DNA of 64,000 nucleotides from an uncultured Clostridium sp. (lineage in GTDB: Bacteria; Bacillota; Clostridia; Lachnospirales; Lachnospiraceae), in NCBI RefSeq assembly GCF_900547735.1, contig NZ_URHZ01000015.1, forward strand, positions 1 to 64,000, written 5' to 3'. Below the pieces are notes generated by a model. It did not search any database. It saw only the letters and a program-made list of their open reading frames with translations, and was not told the origin of the DNA. Shown here in pieces: positions 51,135-59,662 of this stretch. The position numbers were made by a program, and so were the translations under genes. Every line of letters starts with the position of its first letter. Position 1 is the stretch's first letter.

Positions 51135-53361
51135 ACGCATCATATCGGCGGTGCTGGCGGCCGTTCTGGGGCTTGGCACGGTGCTGACGGCCGGGGCCGC
51201 TGCAGACGAACCCGTCTGCGACGAGACTCTTTATGTCACTCTGAACCAGTACGGGGAAATCAGGGAGAGCAGCGTCGTCAAGGGTTATACGGTTAACGGC
51301 TGCAGCAGGATAGAGGATTATGGTACATATGACGGAATTACCAATATGACGGATCACTCCGAGCCGTCGGTCGATGGCGGGAAAGTAATATTCGAACTTG
51401 AAAAACCGGCGGACCGCTTTTATTTTGAGGGAGTCACCCAGGTGAAAGAGGAGGAGCTGCCATGGACGATCCGGGTGGGTTACCGTCTGAATGGGCAGGA
51501 GAAAAAGGCGGAGGAACTGGCCGGGGCGGCAGGCCTGATCGAAATTAATGTAGATTTACTTCCCAATAAAAGGGTTTCGGACTATTACCGGAACAATATG
51601 ACCCTGATGGCCACAACCGTGGTGGATATGGATAAAAACCTGAGCCTGGAAGCGGAGGGGACGCAGATACAGGCGATGGGAAATCTGAATGCGGTTTTGT
51701 TTTTTGCCCTGCCGGGAGAGGAACAGCACTATTCCATCCGGATCGGAACCAATGATTTTAAATTCAGCGGTCTGGTATTTACGATGGTTCCCCTTACGGC
51801 CGCACAGCTTGACAAGGTTGCGGATATCAGGGATGCCAAAGAGACGCTGGAGGATTCGGCCGATTCCATCAGTGAGAGCCTGGATGTAATATTTAATACA
51901 CTGGATGGAATGCAGGCGGGCATGACGGATGCGGCGGACGGAATCAGGGGGCTGAATGAGACGAGGGAGATTTTTGCCGGTTCGAAGGCCCAGGTTTACG
52001 ATGCGGCGGATGTGGCAATCGGCAATATGGACGCTCTGGCCCAGAAGTTTGCCCCATTTTCCACTCATATGAAGGAGGCCCGGGATCTTCTGAACGATCT
52101 AAACCTGGATATCAGCGATCTGGTGGAATCCCTGGATGAACTGTCTCCTCTGCTGTCGGAACTCAGACATGACGTGGCTGGTCTGAGAAATGATATGGAT
52201 GATTTGAGGGAAGCCATCAACCACCCCGCGGTGGATATGGCGGCGGAGAGTATCGGACGCCAGATGGAAAAGACAAAATCGGATTTGGAAAACCTGAAAG
52301 TGTCCCAGCGTGAGCTGAGCGGCGGAGTCGCAGGGCTGGCGAGCGCAGTCCCGAGCCTGATCGCATCTGCCGGGGCGGTGAAAACAAAAGCTTCCGCGCT
52401 GGTAGACCGGGAGGAACTGGAAGAACTGGCCGAAGAGCTGGATGATGCAGGAATCTACGACGAGGACGAGGCGGCCTCCTATTTATTCAACAATATGGAT
52501 TACACCATTGATGAGATAGACACGCTTGTGGCATACCTGATGCCGGAAAATGACCGTGCGGCAACCGCTTCCGAGGCCGGCAGGGCCGGCCAGGCGGGAC
52601 TGATGGACGCATTGGACGCCATAGTGGAGGGAGTGGACGGCACAATCGGAAATACCAGCCTGACGGACGACGTGGAGGCTCTGATCACACAGTCTGAGAC
52701 GATATTGCAGGCCCTGGCCGCACAGAGGGGAAGTGTCTCCGGCGCTCTTAAAAATATCCGTGATATCGCGGACACGGCAGCGGACATCTGTGACGCGGCG
52801 GACGACGTCATCAGCTCCGTAGACACTATTAACAGGACAGTCGACGAACACCACGATGAAATCCTGTCCACGCTGAACGATATGGGAGAACTGACAGACA
52901 GCGCCTACAACAGCCTGATATCCCTGACGGTGTTCAGCACGGCTTTGGAAAACCAGTTAAAGAGCATAAGTGACCCGCTGAACAGCAGTACAAAACAGAC
53001 GCTGAACGGTCTGGCGGCCATCCTGGACGATGCAGGAGAAGGCCTGGGGCAGACAAACGTCTTAAGGAGCGCAAAAAACACGATCAAGGATATGATAGAC
53101 GACAAGTGGGATGAGTACACCACCGAAGACACCACAATCCTGAACGTGGATCCGGATGCCGCGCCCGTCTCCTTTACCTCCACAAGAAACCCGTCCCCGC
53201 GCACAATCCAGATCGTGCTGCGGACCGAGGAAATCAAAGAGGAAAAGGTAAAAAGCGGAAACAGTGTGGACGAAGAATTCCACTCGGACGGGAGTATTTT
53301 CCACCGGATTGCGAATATTTTCAGGAGGATATGGGAGTTGATAGAGGGATTGTTTCGTTGA
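51121..53361 (+). CDS. Secreted coiled-coil protein paired with the MMPL exporter, 746 aa
   Basis: No named family recognised. A signal peptide (residues 1-27, core IISAVLAAVLGLGTVLTAGA) is followed by a beta-rich domain (about 30-240). A long helical region (about 240-690) with regular heptad patterns and many Asp/Ser/Ala resembles YhgE/Pip-like or methyl-accepting coiled coils. The C-terminus is an amphipathic helix (HRIANIFRRIWELIEGLFR) that could touch the membrane. Overlap with the MMPL gene shows co-translation, so it probably forms an extracellular shaft or adaptor of that exporter. Confidence 0.85.
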   Translation: MKRNKRIISAVLAAVLGLGTVLTAGAAADEPVCDETLYVTLNQYGEIRESSVVKGYTVNGCSRIEDYGTYDGITNMTDHSEPSVDGGKVIFELEKPADRFYFEGVTQVKEEELPWTIRVGYRLNGQEKKAEELAGAAGLIEINVDLLPNKRVSDYYRNNMTLMATTVVDMDKNLSLEAEGTQIQAMGNLNAVLFFALPGEEQHYSIRIGTNDFKFSGLVFTMVPLTAAQLDKVADIRDAKETLEDSADSISESLDVIFNTLDGMQAGMTDAADGIRGLNETREIFAGSKAQVYDAADVAIGNMDALAQKFAPFSTHMKEARDLLNDLNLDISDLVESLDELSPLLSELRHDVAGLRNDMDDLREAINHPAVDMAAESIGRQMEKTKSDLENLKVSQRELSGGVAGLASAVPSLIASAGAVKTKASALVDREELEELAEELDDAGIYDEDEAASYLFNNMDYTIDEIDTLVAYLMPENDRAATASEAGRAGQAGLMDALDAIVEGVDGTIGNTSLTDDVEALITQSETILQALAAQRGSVSGALKNIRDIADTAADICDAADDVISSVDTINRTVDEHHDEILSTLNDMGELTDSAYNSLISLTVFSTALENQLKSISDPLNSSTKQTLNGLAAILDDAGEGLGQTNVLRSAKNTIKDMIDDKWDEYTTEDTTILNVDPDAAPVSFTSTRNPSPRTIQIVLRTEEIKEEKVKSGNSVDEEFHSDGSIFHRIANIFRRIWELIEGLFR

Positions 53362-53382
53362 AAGGCGGGGACGCCTGGGGGG

Positions 53383-53628
53383 GATGGCGGACGGGGTAGG
53401 GAGTGGTGAGTCTTCAGTCCCGGGGAAAGGTGTTGCGAGGGGAAATTCGAGGAAAAAAATTCCTACGGGGACTCACTTTCGCTTGTGGAGTGCGTAACAG
53501 TGCTGGATTTGTTGAAGACCTCATCAAGCACTGACGGACTCCAAGGTCCCCTTCGGAAAGTTTTTCCTCGAATTCCCCAGGTCAGGGGATCGACGGGACC
53601 GAAGACCGCGTAGGGACCGGCCCCGTCC
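53383..53628. repeat. Fold-back intergenic repeat, copy A
   Basis: A long imperfect palindrome with core ends GTCTTCAGTCCCG (53410) and CGGGACCGAAGAC (to 53606), 12 of 13 pairs. Inner arms such as GGGGAAATTCGAGGAAAAA / TTTTTCCTCGAATTCCCC also pair, and CAGTGCT/AGCACTG lies near the tip. The same element occurs inverted at 63195-63600. Outer GGACGGGG/CCCCGTCC may extend the stem. It separates the coiled-coil gene from the kinase gene and may act as a terminator. Confidence 0.8.
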
Positions 53629-53657
53629 TTATGTTTAAAAAAAATTTAAAAAAGAGG

Positions 53658-53686
53658 TTGTAAATCCCTCTTCAATGTATTAGAAT
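53658..53686 (+). promoter_or_regulatory. Promoter of the kinase/P-loop cluster
   Basis: TTGTAA (53658-53663), 17-bp spacer, TAGAAT (53681-53686). Transcription should begin near 53693. Confidence 0.65.
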
Positions 53687-53738
53687 GAAGCTCTGAGAAG
53701 TGATATTTCCGAAGGGAGGTGTAGGAGCAGAAAGCACC

Positions 53739-55223
53739 ATTTTATTTGGAAAATATCAGATATGTCGGGTGATTGGCGGAGGAAGAAGCGGTACCGTTTT
53801 TCTGGCGGAGCATCTTGGACTTGGAGAATTCCGGGCCATCAAGAGAGTGCCGAAGGGAGACGGAGGTTTTTTCAGGGAGACAGCCGTACTGAAGGAGCTG
53901 AAGCATCCGGGAATCCCGATTATATATGACTTAGAAGAGGATTCAAATTATTACTATCTCATCGAAGAATATCTTGAAGGTGAGTCCTTATATGCCCTTG
54001 TGAACCGACAGGGCAGTCTGACAGGGACAAAGATCGTTTCATACGGAATGGAGCTTTGTCAAATCATGGAGTATCTGCATTCGTTTAAACCCAATCCAAT
54101 TTTGTATTTAGATCTACAGCCCCATAATATTTTAATCTGCAAAGGAACACTGAAGCTGATCGATTTTGATCAGGCCGTTTCAGCTGCCCAGGCCACGATG
54201 CCCGAAAGACGTTACGGGACGCCCGGTTTTGCCGCTCCGGAACAATATATGGACGGGCCGGTGGATGTGAGGACCGATATCTATGCCATTGGCGCCCTCC
54301 TTTTCTATATGTGGAAGGGGAGACTGCCGGACGTTTACGCAGGCGCTGTATCCAGGGACATACCGTCTGAGGATAAAGGCGGGAAAGCGGGAGGCAAAGC
54401 GGCGGTAACAGGATGGGAAGAGAGGCTGGAGGCCATAACAGGGCGGTGTATGAACCGGGACAGAGAAGAGCGTTACGGGGATGTCGGCCAGGTGCTCACG
54501 GATCTTATGGAATTAAAACAGGGTGTTTTCAAAGAAAAGCAAATATCACTTCTCAAAATTGCTGTAGCATGCAGCAGTCACGGCATGGGAGCAACCCATG
54601 TATCTTTAAGCGTATCGTCGTATCTGACAAAGAAAGGAATCTCAAATCTGTACCAGGAGAATAATGACTCCGGGGCCGTGTCGTCGATGGCGGGGTATCT
54701 GGAGCAAAGCCCGGACCAGTATGGAATTTTTCATATGGGAAACTGGGAGCTGAAACCGAGGTATGGAAGCCGCGTCAGGCTGGAACAGCCGGAATACGAC
54801 GCCGTAGTCGGGGACTTTGGAACTGAACTCCAGTCGGTTTCCGAGGAGGAGTGTGATCTTCTCATTCTCGTATGCGGCGGAAAGTGGTGGGAACTTGGGA
54901 AGTCCATAACGGCGATCCGTTATCTGGCGCAGAACTCAAATCTGCGTGTCATTTTTAATCATATTTCTTCCGGAACGGACATCGTACTGCCGGAAGATAT
55001 CGCAAGACTCACATTTTACAGAATGCCCAGCTTTACGGCACCCGAGGATACAAACTTCGGCCGTTTCTTTGAAGCGGTGGCCGGCGGCACAAAAGGCGGG
55101 CAAAGAATAAGAAAACTGGCGGAAGAACGCACAGGAAAGAGAGAGAGGAAAAGTGCGGTACGGAAAAGAATAACAGGATTTTTCCACATCCCCGCAGAGG
55201 CGGACGGAATAAAAGACAGATAG
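53739..55223 (+). CDS. Serine/threonine protein kinase fused to a CpaE/MinD-like P-loop domain
   Basis: Numbered from ATT 53739 (494 residues). Kinase domain: Gly loop VIGGGRSGTVFLA, Lys35 in AIKRV, catalytic loop LDLQPHN (Asp125, Asn130), metal motif DFD at 142-144 instead of DFG, and GTPGFAAPEQY at 160-170. A degenerate P-loop SSHGMGATH (279-287) begins a MinD/CpaE-like second domain. The C-terminus is basic. The only conventional start, GTG 53700, would lie 7 bases after the predicted transcript start. AGGAG (53723-53727) instead serves the ATT, where kinase homology begins. No membrane helix. Confidence 0.85.
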   Translation: MLFGKYQICRVIGGGRSGTVFLAEHLGLGEFRAIKRVPKGDGGFFRETAVLKELKHPGIPIIYDLEEDSNYYYLIEEYLEGESLYALVNRQGSLTGTKIVSYGMELCQIMEYLHSFKPNPILYLDLQPHNILICKGTLKLIDFDQAVSAAQATMPERRYGTPGFAAPEQYMDGPVDVRTDIYAIGALLFYMWKGRLPDVYAGAVSRDIPSEDKGGKAGGKAAVTGWEERLEAITGRCMNRDREERYGDVGQVLTDLMELKQGVFKEKQISLLKIAVACSSHGMGATHVSLSVSSYLTKKGISNLYQENNDSGAVSSMAGYLEQSPDQYGIFHMGNWELKPRYGSRVRLEQPEYDAVVGDFGTELQSVSEEECDLLILVCGGKWWELGKSITAIRYLAQNSNLRVIFNHISSGTDIVLPEDIARLTFYRMPSFTAPEDTNFGRFFEAVAGGTKGGQRIRKLAEERTGKRERKSAVRKRITGFFHIPAEADGIKDR

Positions 55224-55825
55224 AGACAGAGCGCCGCAGGACGGAGCTCATTGGGGTTGCCGGAAGCGGCCGCTGCGTTGGGGTGACCCATTTTTCCATT
55301 CTTCTCGCTAATTATCTGACAGGAATCTCAGCCGGGAAAGCGGCGGTTTTAGAGTGGAACGACAGCGGAGATCTGGGGAAAATACAGAAAATTTATTCGA
55401 CAAGAACTGTCACAAACAGACAGAATCAGACGTTTATTACCTATGGAGTCTCTTATTATAATAAAGCCGGCAGAAAAGAACTGCTGGAATGTCAACGGCA
55501 GGGGTTCAACACGGTGATTCTGGATTTTGGAGTATATGGTGACGGAATCGAAGAAGATTTTTCGAGATGTGACCGAAAGTTTCTGCTCGGGGCTTTCAGC
55601 GAATGGAAGCTGGAGGCATTTACGGAGCAGATTTCCCGGACAAGACGTGACTGTGGCTGGGAATATTTTTCGGCTTTTGGAAATGAAGAGACTGCAGATA
55701 TGATCATGCGGTGTCTGAAAGTCCGCGTCAACCGTATTCCCTGGCAGCCGGATGCGTTTACCATTACCGGAGAAGTCATGGCTTTCTTTGGGAGATTCCT
55801 GAAATACCAGTGGGATGGGAACTGA
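55220..55825 (+). CDS. CpaE/MinD-like P-loop protein with no conventional start codon before its P-loop
   Basis: The frame reads IETERRRTELIGVAGSGRCVGVTHFSILLANYL from 55220. GVAGSGRCVGVTH is a P-loop parallel to the one in the kinase gene. The first ATG/GTG/TTG is GTG 55283, which would cut the P-loop off. The candidate is ATA 55220, overlapping the kinase TAG (ATAG). Later parts include AVLEWNDSGDLGKIQKIY and GFNTVILDFGVYG. Alternatives are frameshifting from the kinase or a decayed start. Family function unknown. Confidence 0.7.
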   Translation: METERRRTELIGVAGSGRCVGVTHFSILLANYLTGISAGKAAVLEWNDSGDLGKIQKIYSTRTVTNRQNQTFITYGVSYYNKAGRKELLECQRQGFNTVILDFGVYGDGIEEDFSRCDRKFLLGAFSEWKLEAFTEQISRTRRDCGWEYFSAFGNEETADMIMRCLKVRVNRIPWQPDAFTITGEVMAFFGRFLKYQWDGN

Positions 55826-55933
55826 TATATCACAATATACTTTCCTGAGGTCTCTGACAGGATGAAGTGTAAGGCCTGCAAAGCGCGCCTTATACCGCCC
55901 AGGATCCCGTCCCCGGAGATTCGAGGGGTAGCG

Positions 55934-56188
55934 ATGAACGAAAGAGAAAAAAGGCAGCTTGAGAAAGAAAGGCGGGAAAAAGAACAGCAGCGTATATTTG
56001 TGGAAGGTTTAAAGAAGTACAGGGAGAGGGGAATCCCGATCCTGATAGACGGCAAAGAGTGTCCGCCCGAAGAGTACGATAAAATATTTGAACTGAAAGA
56101 AGACGGCTCTTTTTATATGGGAGACTATATTGGAGCCGATACCGGACGGCTGATGGAAATTCGCTTTGACAGGGTTTATTATAAATAA
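55934..56188 (+). CDS. Small charged hypothetical protein, 84 aa
   Basis: Not recognised. A charged N-terminal helix (MNEREKRQLEKERREKEQQRIFVEGLKKYRERG) is followed by a compact part (IPILIDGKECPPEEYDKIFELKEDGSFYMGDYIGADTGRLMEIRFDRVYY). GAGGGGTAGCG precedes ATG 55934. An in-frame ATG at 55862 has no site. It probably belongs to the kinase/P-loop transcription unit. Confidence 0.65.
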   Translation: MNEREKRQLEKERREKEQQRIFVEGLKKYRERGIPILIDGKECPPEEYDKIFELKEDGSFYMGDYIGADTGRLMEIRFDRVYYK

Positions 56189-56330
56189 AACAGGAGGAAG
56201 ACGGAAGAAACTGAATTGCCCGATCATAAAGAAACGTAAGAAAAAATTCAACAATCCCCGGAAAAGGTGTGATATACTAACTGTATTAATGATAGTAATA
56301 TAAAGACATGATGGGATACCGGAGGAAGAG

Positions 56331-57995
56331 ATGAAGAGAAGAAGATCGCCGCTTAAAGCCCTGTTTCTGGTGCTTTTGTTCCTGGTGGTATGTGCAGCCG
56401 GAGTTTATGGCTATAAACGATATATGCCTACCAATGAGAGGGCCGATTTAAGCCGGTTGTATAATGGGAAGGAAGATGAAGTTTCTGTTTTCCTGAACTA
56501 CGGGAAGCAGGACATCAGGGGGATTTACGAGGACGGACAGACTTATCTGCCCATAGACTGGGTAAATGCCAATTTGAACGAGCGCTTTTACTGGGATGCC
56601 AGGGAGAAGCTGCTGGTCTATGCCCTTCCGGAAGAGGTGGTCACAGCGAACGCGGAGACAGACGGTACGGGAGGAAAGAAGATCCTGTTGGAGAAGAACG
56701 GCAATGTCTACCTGGCGCTGGGACTTATCCTGAACTATACGGACATCCGGGTGAATGTCTATGACAGCGGAGATCAGAAACGCATTTATGTTGAGAATAC
56801 CTGGTCGCCTGTTCCGATTGCCACCGTCAGACGGAATGGAAAGCTCCGGATTAAGGGCGGGGTAAAGAGCCCAATCATCACGGAGGTTGTAAAGGACGAG
56901 AGTGTTGTGGTTCTGGAAACCATGGATAAGTGGGCTAAAGTCATGACGCAGGACGGCCATATCGGATATATGGAGAACAGAAAACTCGAGAATCTTCATG
57001 AAGAGACTCCGGTCAGCACATTTGTGGCGCCGGAATACACGAATATATCACTGGACGAGAAAATCAGCATGGTCTGGCATCAGGTGACAATCGATGCCGC
57101 CAATAATGCAATGGAAGAACTGATTGCTTCCACTAAGGGCGTGAACGTAATCGCCCCGACCTGGTTTACACTGAGCGACAATGAAGGGAATTATGAATCC
57201 CTGGCCAGCAAAAGCTATGTGGAAAAGGCTCATGCGATGGGACTTCAGGTCTGGGCTGTAGTGGACAATTTCAGCCGTGAAATAAGCAAAAATGTACAGT
57301 CCGAGGAGCTGCTGTCTAAAACTTCCGTCAGGAAGAAGCTGATCAGCAGTCTGATGGACGAAGCCGACACCTATGGTTTTGACGGAATCAACCTGGATTT
57401 TGAAAGTCTGAAAGAGGCGGCCGGAGTCCACTATATTCAGTTTATCAGGGAGCTGTCCGTATCCTGCAGGAAGAAAGGGCTGGTTTTGTCCGTGGACAAT
57501 TACGTACCGGCTCCGTATAACCGTTTTTACAACCGCAGAGAGCAGGGAGTCATGGCCGACTATGTGATTATTATGGGCTACGACGAGCATTATGCGGGCG
57601 GAGACGCCGGTTCCGTCGCTTCCCTCGGCTATGTTGAGTCTGGAATCAAAAATACTCTGGATCTGGTGCCGAAGGAGAAGGTAATCAACGGAGTTCCGTT
57701 CTATACACGTCTCTGGACGGAGAAGGACGGGAAACTTTCATCAAAGGCGATGGGAATGGGTTCTGCAAAGAAGTGGGCCGAGGACAACGAAATGAAGCTC
57801 ACCTGGGACGATACGGTGGGACAGCATTACGGCGAAGTAAAGACAGAGGATGGAATGAATTACCTCTGGATGGAGGATGCCAAATCACTGGGACTTAAGA
57901 TGGATCTGGTGAAGAAGTATGATCTGGCCGGTGTTTCAGGATGGAAACTGGGACTGGAAACACAGGATGTCTGGGACGTGATGAAGTGGGAATAA
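56331..57995 (+). CDS. Membrane-anchored glycoside hydrolase family 18 protein with SH3-like domain
   Basis: A 554-residue surface protein. It has a membrane helix (8-28), a beta stalk-type domain (about 45-145, with YLPIDWVNANLNERFYWD), an SH3-like domain (about 160-220, LRIKGGVKSPIITEV ... WAKVMTQDGHIGYM) and a GH18 barrel (about 240-554). The catalytic motif is DGINLDFE (the family's DxxDxDxE with Asn at the fourth place, catalytic Glu kept). Such YaaH/SleL-like enzymes cut peptidoglycan or chitin-like chains and are common in spore formers. CCGGAGGAAGAG precedes the ATG. Confidence 0.92.
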   Translation: MKRRRSPLKALFLVLLFLVVCAAGVYGYKRYMPTNERADLSRLYNGKEDEVSVFLNYGKQDIRGIYEDGQTYLPIDWVNANLNERFYWDAREKLLVYALPEEVVTANAETDGTGGKKILLEKNGNVYLALGLILNYTDIRVNVYDSGDQKRIYVENTWSPVPIATVRRNGKLRIKGGVKSPIITEVVKDESVVVLETMDKWAKVMTQDGHIGYMENRKLENLHEETPVSTFVAPEYTNISLDEKISMVWHQVTIDAANNAMEELIASTKGVNVIAPTWFTLSDNEGNYESLASKSYVEKAHAMGLQVWAVVDNFSREISKNVQSEELLSKTSVRKKLISSLMDEADTYGFDGINLDFESLKEAAGVHYIQFIRELSVSCRKKGLVLSVDNYVPAPYNRFYNRREQGVMADYVIIMGYDEHYAGGDAGSVASLGYVESGIKNTLDLVPKEKVINGVPFYTRLWTEKDGKLSSKAMGMGSAKKWAEDNEMKLTWDDTVGQHYGEVKTEDGMNYLWMEDAKSLGLKMDLVKKYDLAGVSGWKLGLETQDVWDVMKWE

Positions 57996-58117
57996 GTTAT
58001 GGTCCACATACGGACCGTAACGGGAACATGCCCTTCGGAACGAAAGCAGAGAGTGTCCGGAACTGCCCGGACTGCGTGGATATAAAAGAATAAAAACGAT
58101 ATTTTCAGAAGAACATG

Positions 58118-58154
58118 AGCCCTGCCGCACAGTAGTTTACGGCAGGGCTTTTTG
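58118..58154 (+). terminator. Terminator after the GH18 gene
   Basis: AGCCCTGCCG (58118-58127) pairs with CGGCAGGGCT (58140-58149), then TTTTTGT. Confidence 0.92.
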
Positions 58155-58162
58155 TATAGGAA

Positions 58163-58191
58163 TTGAAAAAAGACCGGCAATATTATATACT
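58163..58191 (+). promoter_or_regulatory. Promoter of the histidine kinase/response regulator pair
   Basis: TTGAAA (58163-58168), 17-bp spacer, TATACT (58186-58191). Confidence 0.75.
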
Positions 58192-58261
58192 ATCATCAAG
58201 AGATGCTTCTGTCGGGGGAGAGGCGTCGGACCGGTGTGCGTGAATAAAGGCGGGAATGGGT

Positions 58262-59662
58262 ATGGAAAAAAAAGTAGGAATTCAGTATAATTCGAAGTTA
58301 TTTATCCAGGGCTGCGTCCTGGCTCTTCTGGGTGTGGTGGGACCTGCTCTCATCATGGAGGAGCAGCTTGGCATATACCAATCGCTCCGCTTTGGAATGA
58401 TGAATGACAGGGCCAGCTACCTGATAATTGCGGCGTTAAAACTTGTTATGATGAATGTAATCCGCGCGGTTCCCCACTATCTGGGGGCATTCCTGATCAA
58501 TGAATCGGTGCATGTGTATCTGTACGGGAAAAAGCGATTTGCATTCAATGTGGTCTTTACACTGTCTCTGATCGTGCTGATTTACGACGTAATCTACAGA
58601 ATATACGGAATCCGGTATGACCTTGGCATACCGGCTCTTATTCTGATCGGTTTTGTTCTTTTGCTGTCCTATATGAATCTGTTTTCCGTCAGTATGCTCA
58701 ATAAGCTGCTGATTGTAGCCTCCCTGCTGATGAGCATCCAGTGGCTGGATGTAATACCGCATTTATCCGATTATGGGTTCGGCCGCGGCGAAATTTCCAT
58801 GGATGTGAAGATCGCAGCCGGAATTATGGAGGAGAAGAATCTGCTCACCGTATTCGCAATGAGCATGTTTCTCTCTTTTCTGTATACGTCGCTGATCCAG
58901 GTGCAGCTTCTCTACAAGGAACACAAACTGAAGATTTCCAATGAGAAGACGAGACAGGTGGAAAAAGAGCTGTACCATACCCAGATAGAGGCACTGAAGA
59001 TGAGAAATTCAAGCGAGGTTCAGAGCCTTGTCCACGATTTAAAAACACCTCTCACGATTGTCCAGGGGCTGGTCAGCCTGGCGGAGATGATGGAGAAGGA
59101 CGGACTGATACAGGAGTATTTCGAGAAGATTTCCGCCTCCCTGACTTCGATGAGCATGATGATTTCGGAAATCCTGTACGAAAACAGGCACTCACCAATG
59201 AAGGTAGAGGAACTGATGAAGATGGTTTTAGCCCAGGTATCCATTCAGGTGCCGAGGGAAATGCTGGAGTATGAGATAGGCTGTCCGGAAACCGTGATAA
59301 CGGGGAATAAAATCCGCCTGTCCAGAGCGGTAATCAATCTGATTACCAATGCTTACAATGCGGTGAACAAGGAAACGGGAAAGATCCGCCTCACCGTGGA
59401 GGAACAGGAGGAGTTTGTCTGCATCACAGTGGCCGATAACGGGACAGGCATTGAGCCGTGGAAGATGGATCATATCTGGGAACTCGGATATTCGGAAAAA
59501 CAGTCCACCGGACTGGGACTTCCCTTTGTCAGACAGGTGATAGAGAACCATAAGGGCGAAGTGCGGGTTGAAAGTGAAAAGGGACGCTACACGAAAGTGG
59601 TAATTTGTTTACGGAAGGGGGAGCAGCCAAATGGAGAGTATGAAAACAATTCTGGCAATTGA
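58262..59662 (+). CDS. Membrane sensor histidine kinase
   Basis: A 466-residue kinase. The N-terminal half has about six membrane helices (from FIQGCVLALLGVVGPALIM to FAMSMFLSFLYTSLIQV), then a coiled linker, HisKA-type phosphoacceptor SLVHDLKTPLTIVQGLV, and ATPase motifs INLITNAYNAV (N box), DNGTGI (G1) and STGLGLPFVRQV (G2). There is no extracellular sensor domain, so it may sense the membrane or a partner protein. The ATG at 58256 is too close to AAAGGCGGG, so 58262 is used. It overlaps the response regulator by 32 bases. Confidence 0.93.
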   Translation: MEKKVGIQYNSKLFIQGCVLALLGVVGPALIMEEQLGIYQSLRFGMMNDRASYLIIAALKLVMMNVIRAVPHYLGAFLINESVHVYLYGKKRFAFNVVFTLSLIVLIYDVIYRIYGIRYDLGIPALILIGFVLLLSYMNLFSVSMLNKLLIVASLLMSIQWLDVIPHLSDYGFGRGEISMDVKIAAGIMEEKNLLTVFAMSMFLSFLYTSLIQVQLLYKEHKLKISNEKTRQVEKELYHTQIEALKMRNSSEVQSLVHDLKTPLTIVQGLVSLAEMMEKDGLIQEYFEKISASLTSMSMMISEILYENRHSPMKVEELMKMVLAQVSIQVPREMLEYEIGCPETVITGNKIRLSRAVINLITNAYNAVNKETGKIRLTVEEQEEFVCITVADNGTGIEPWKMDHIWELGYSEKQSTGLGLPFVRQVIENHKGEVRVESEKGRYTKVVICLRKGEQPNGEYENNSGN

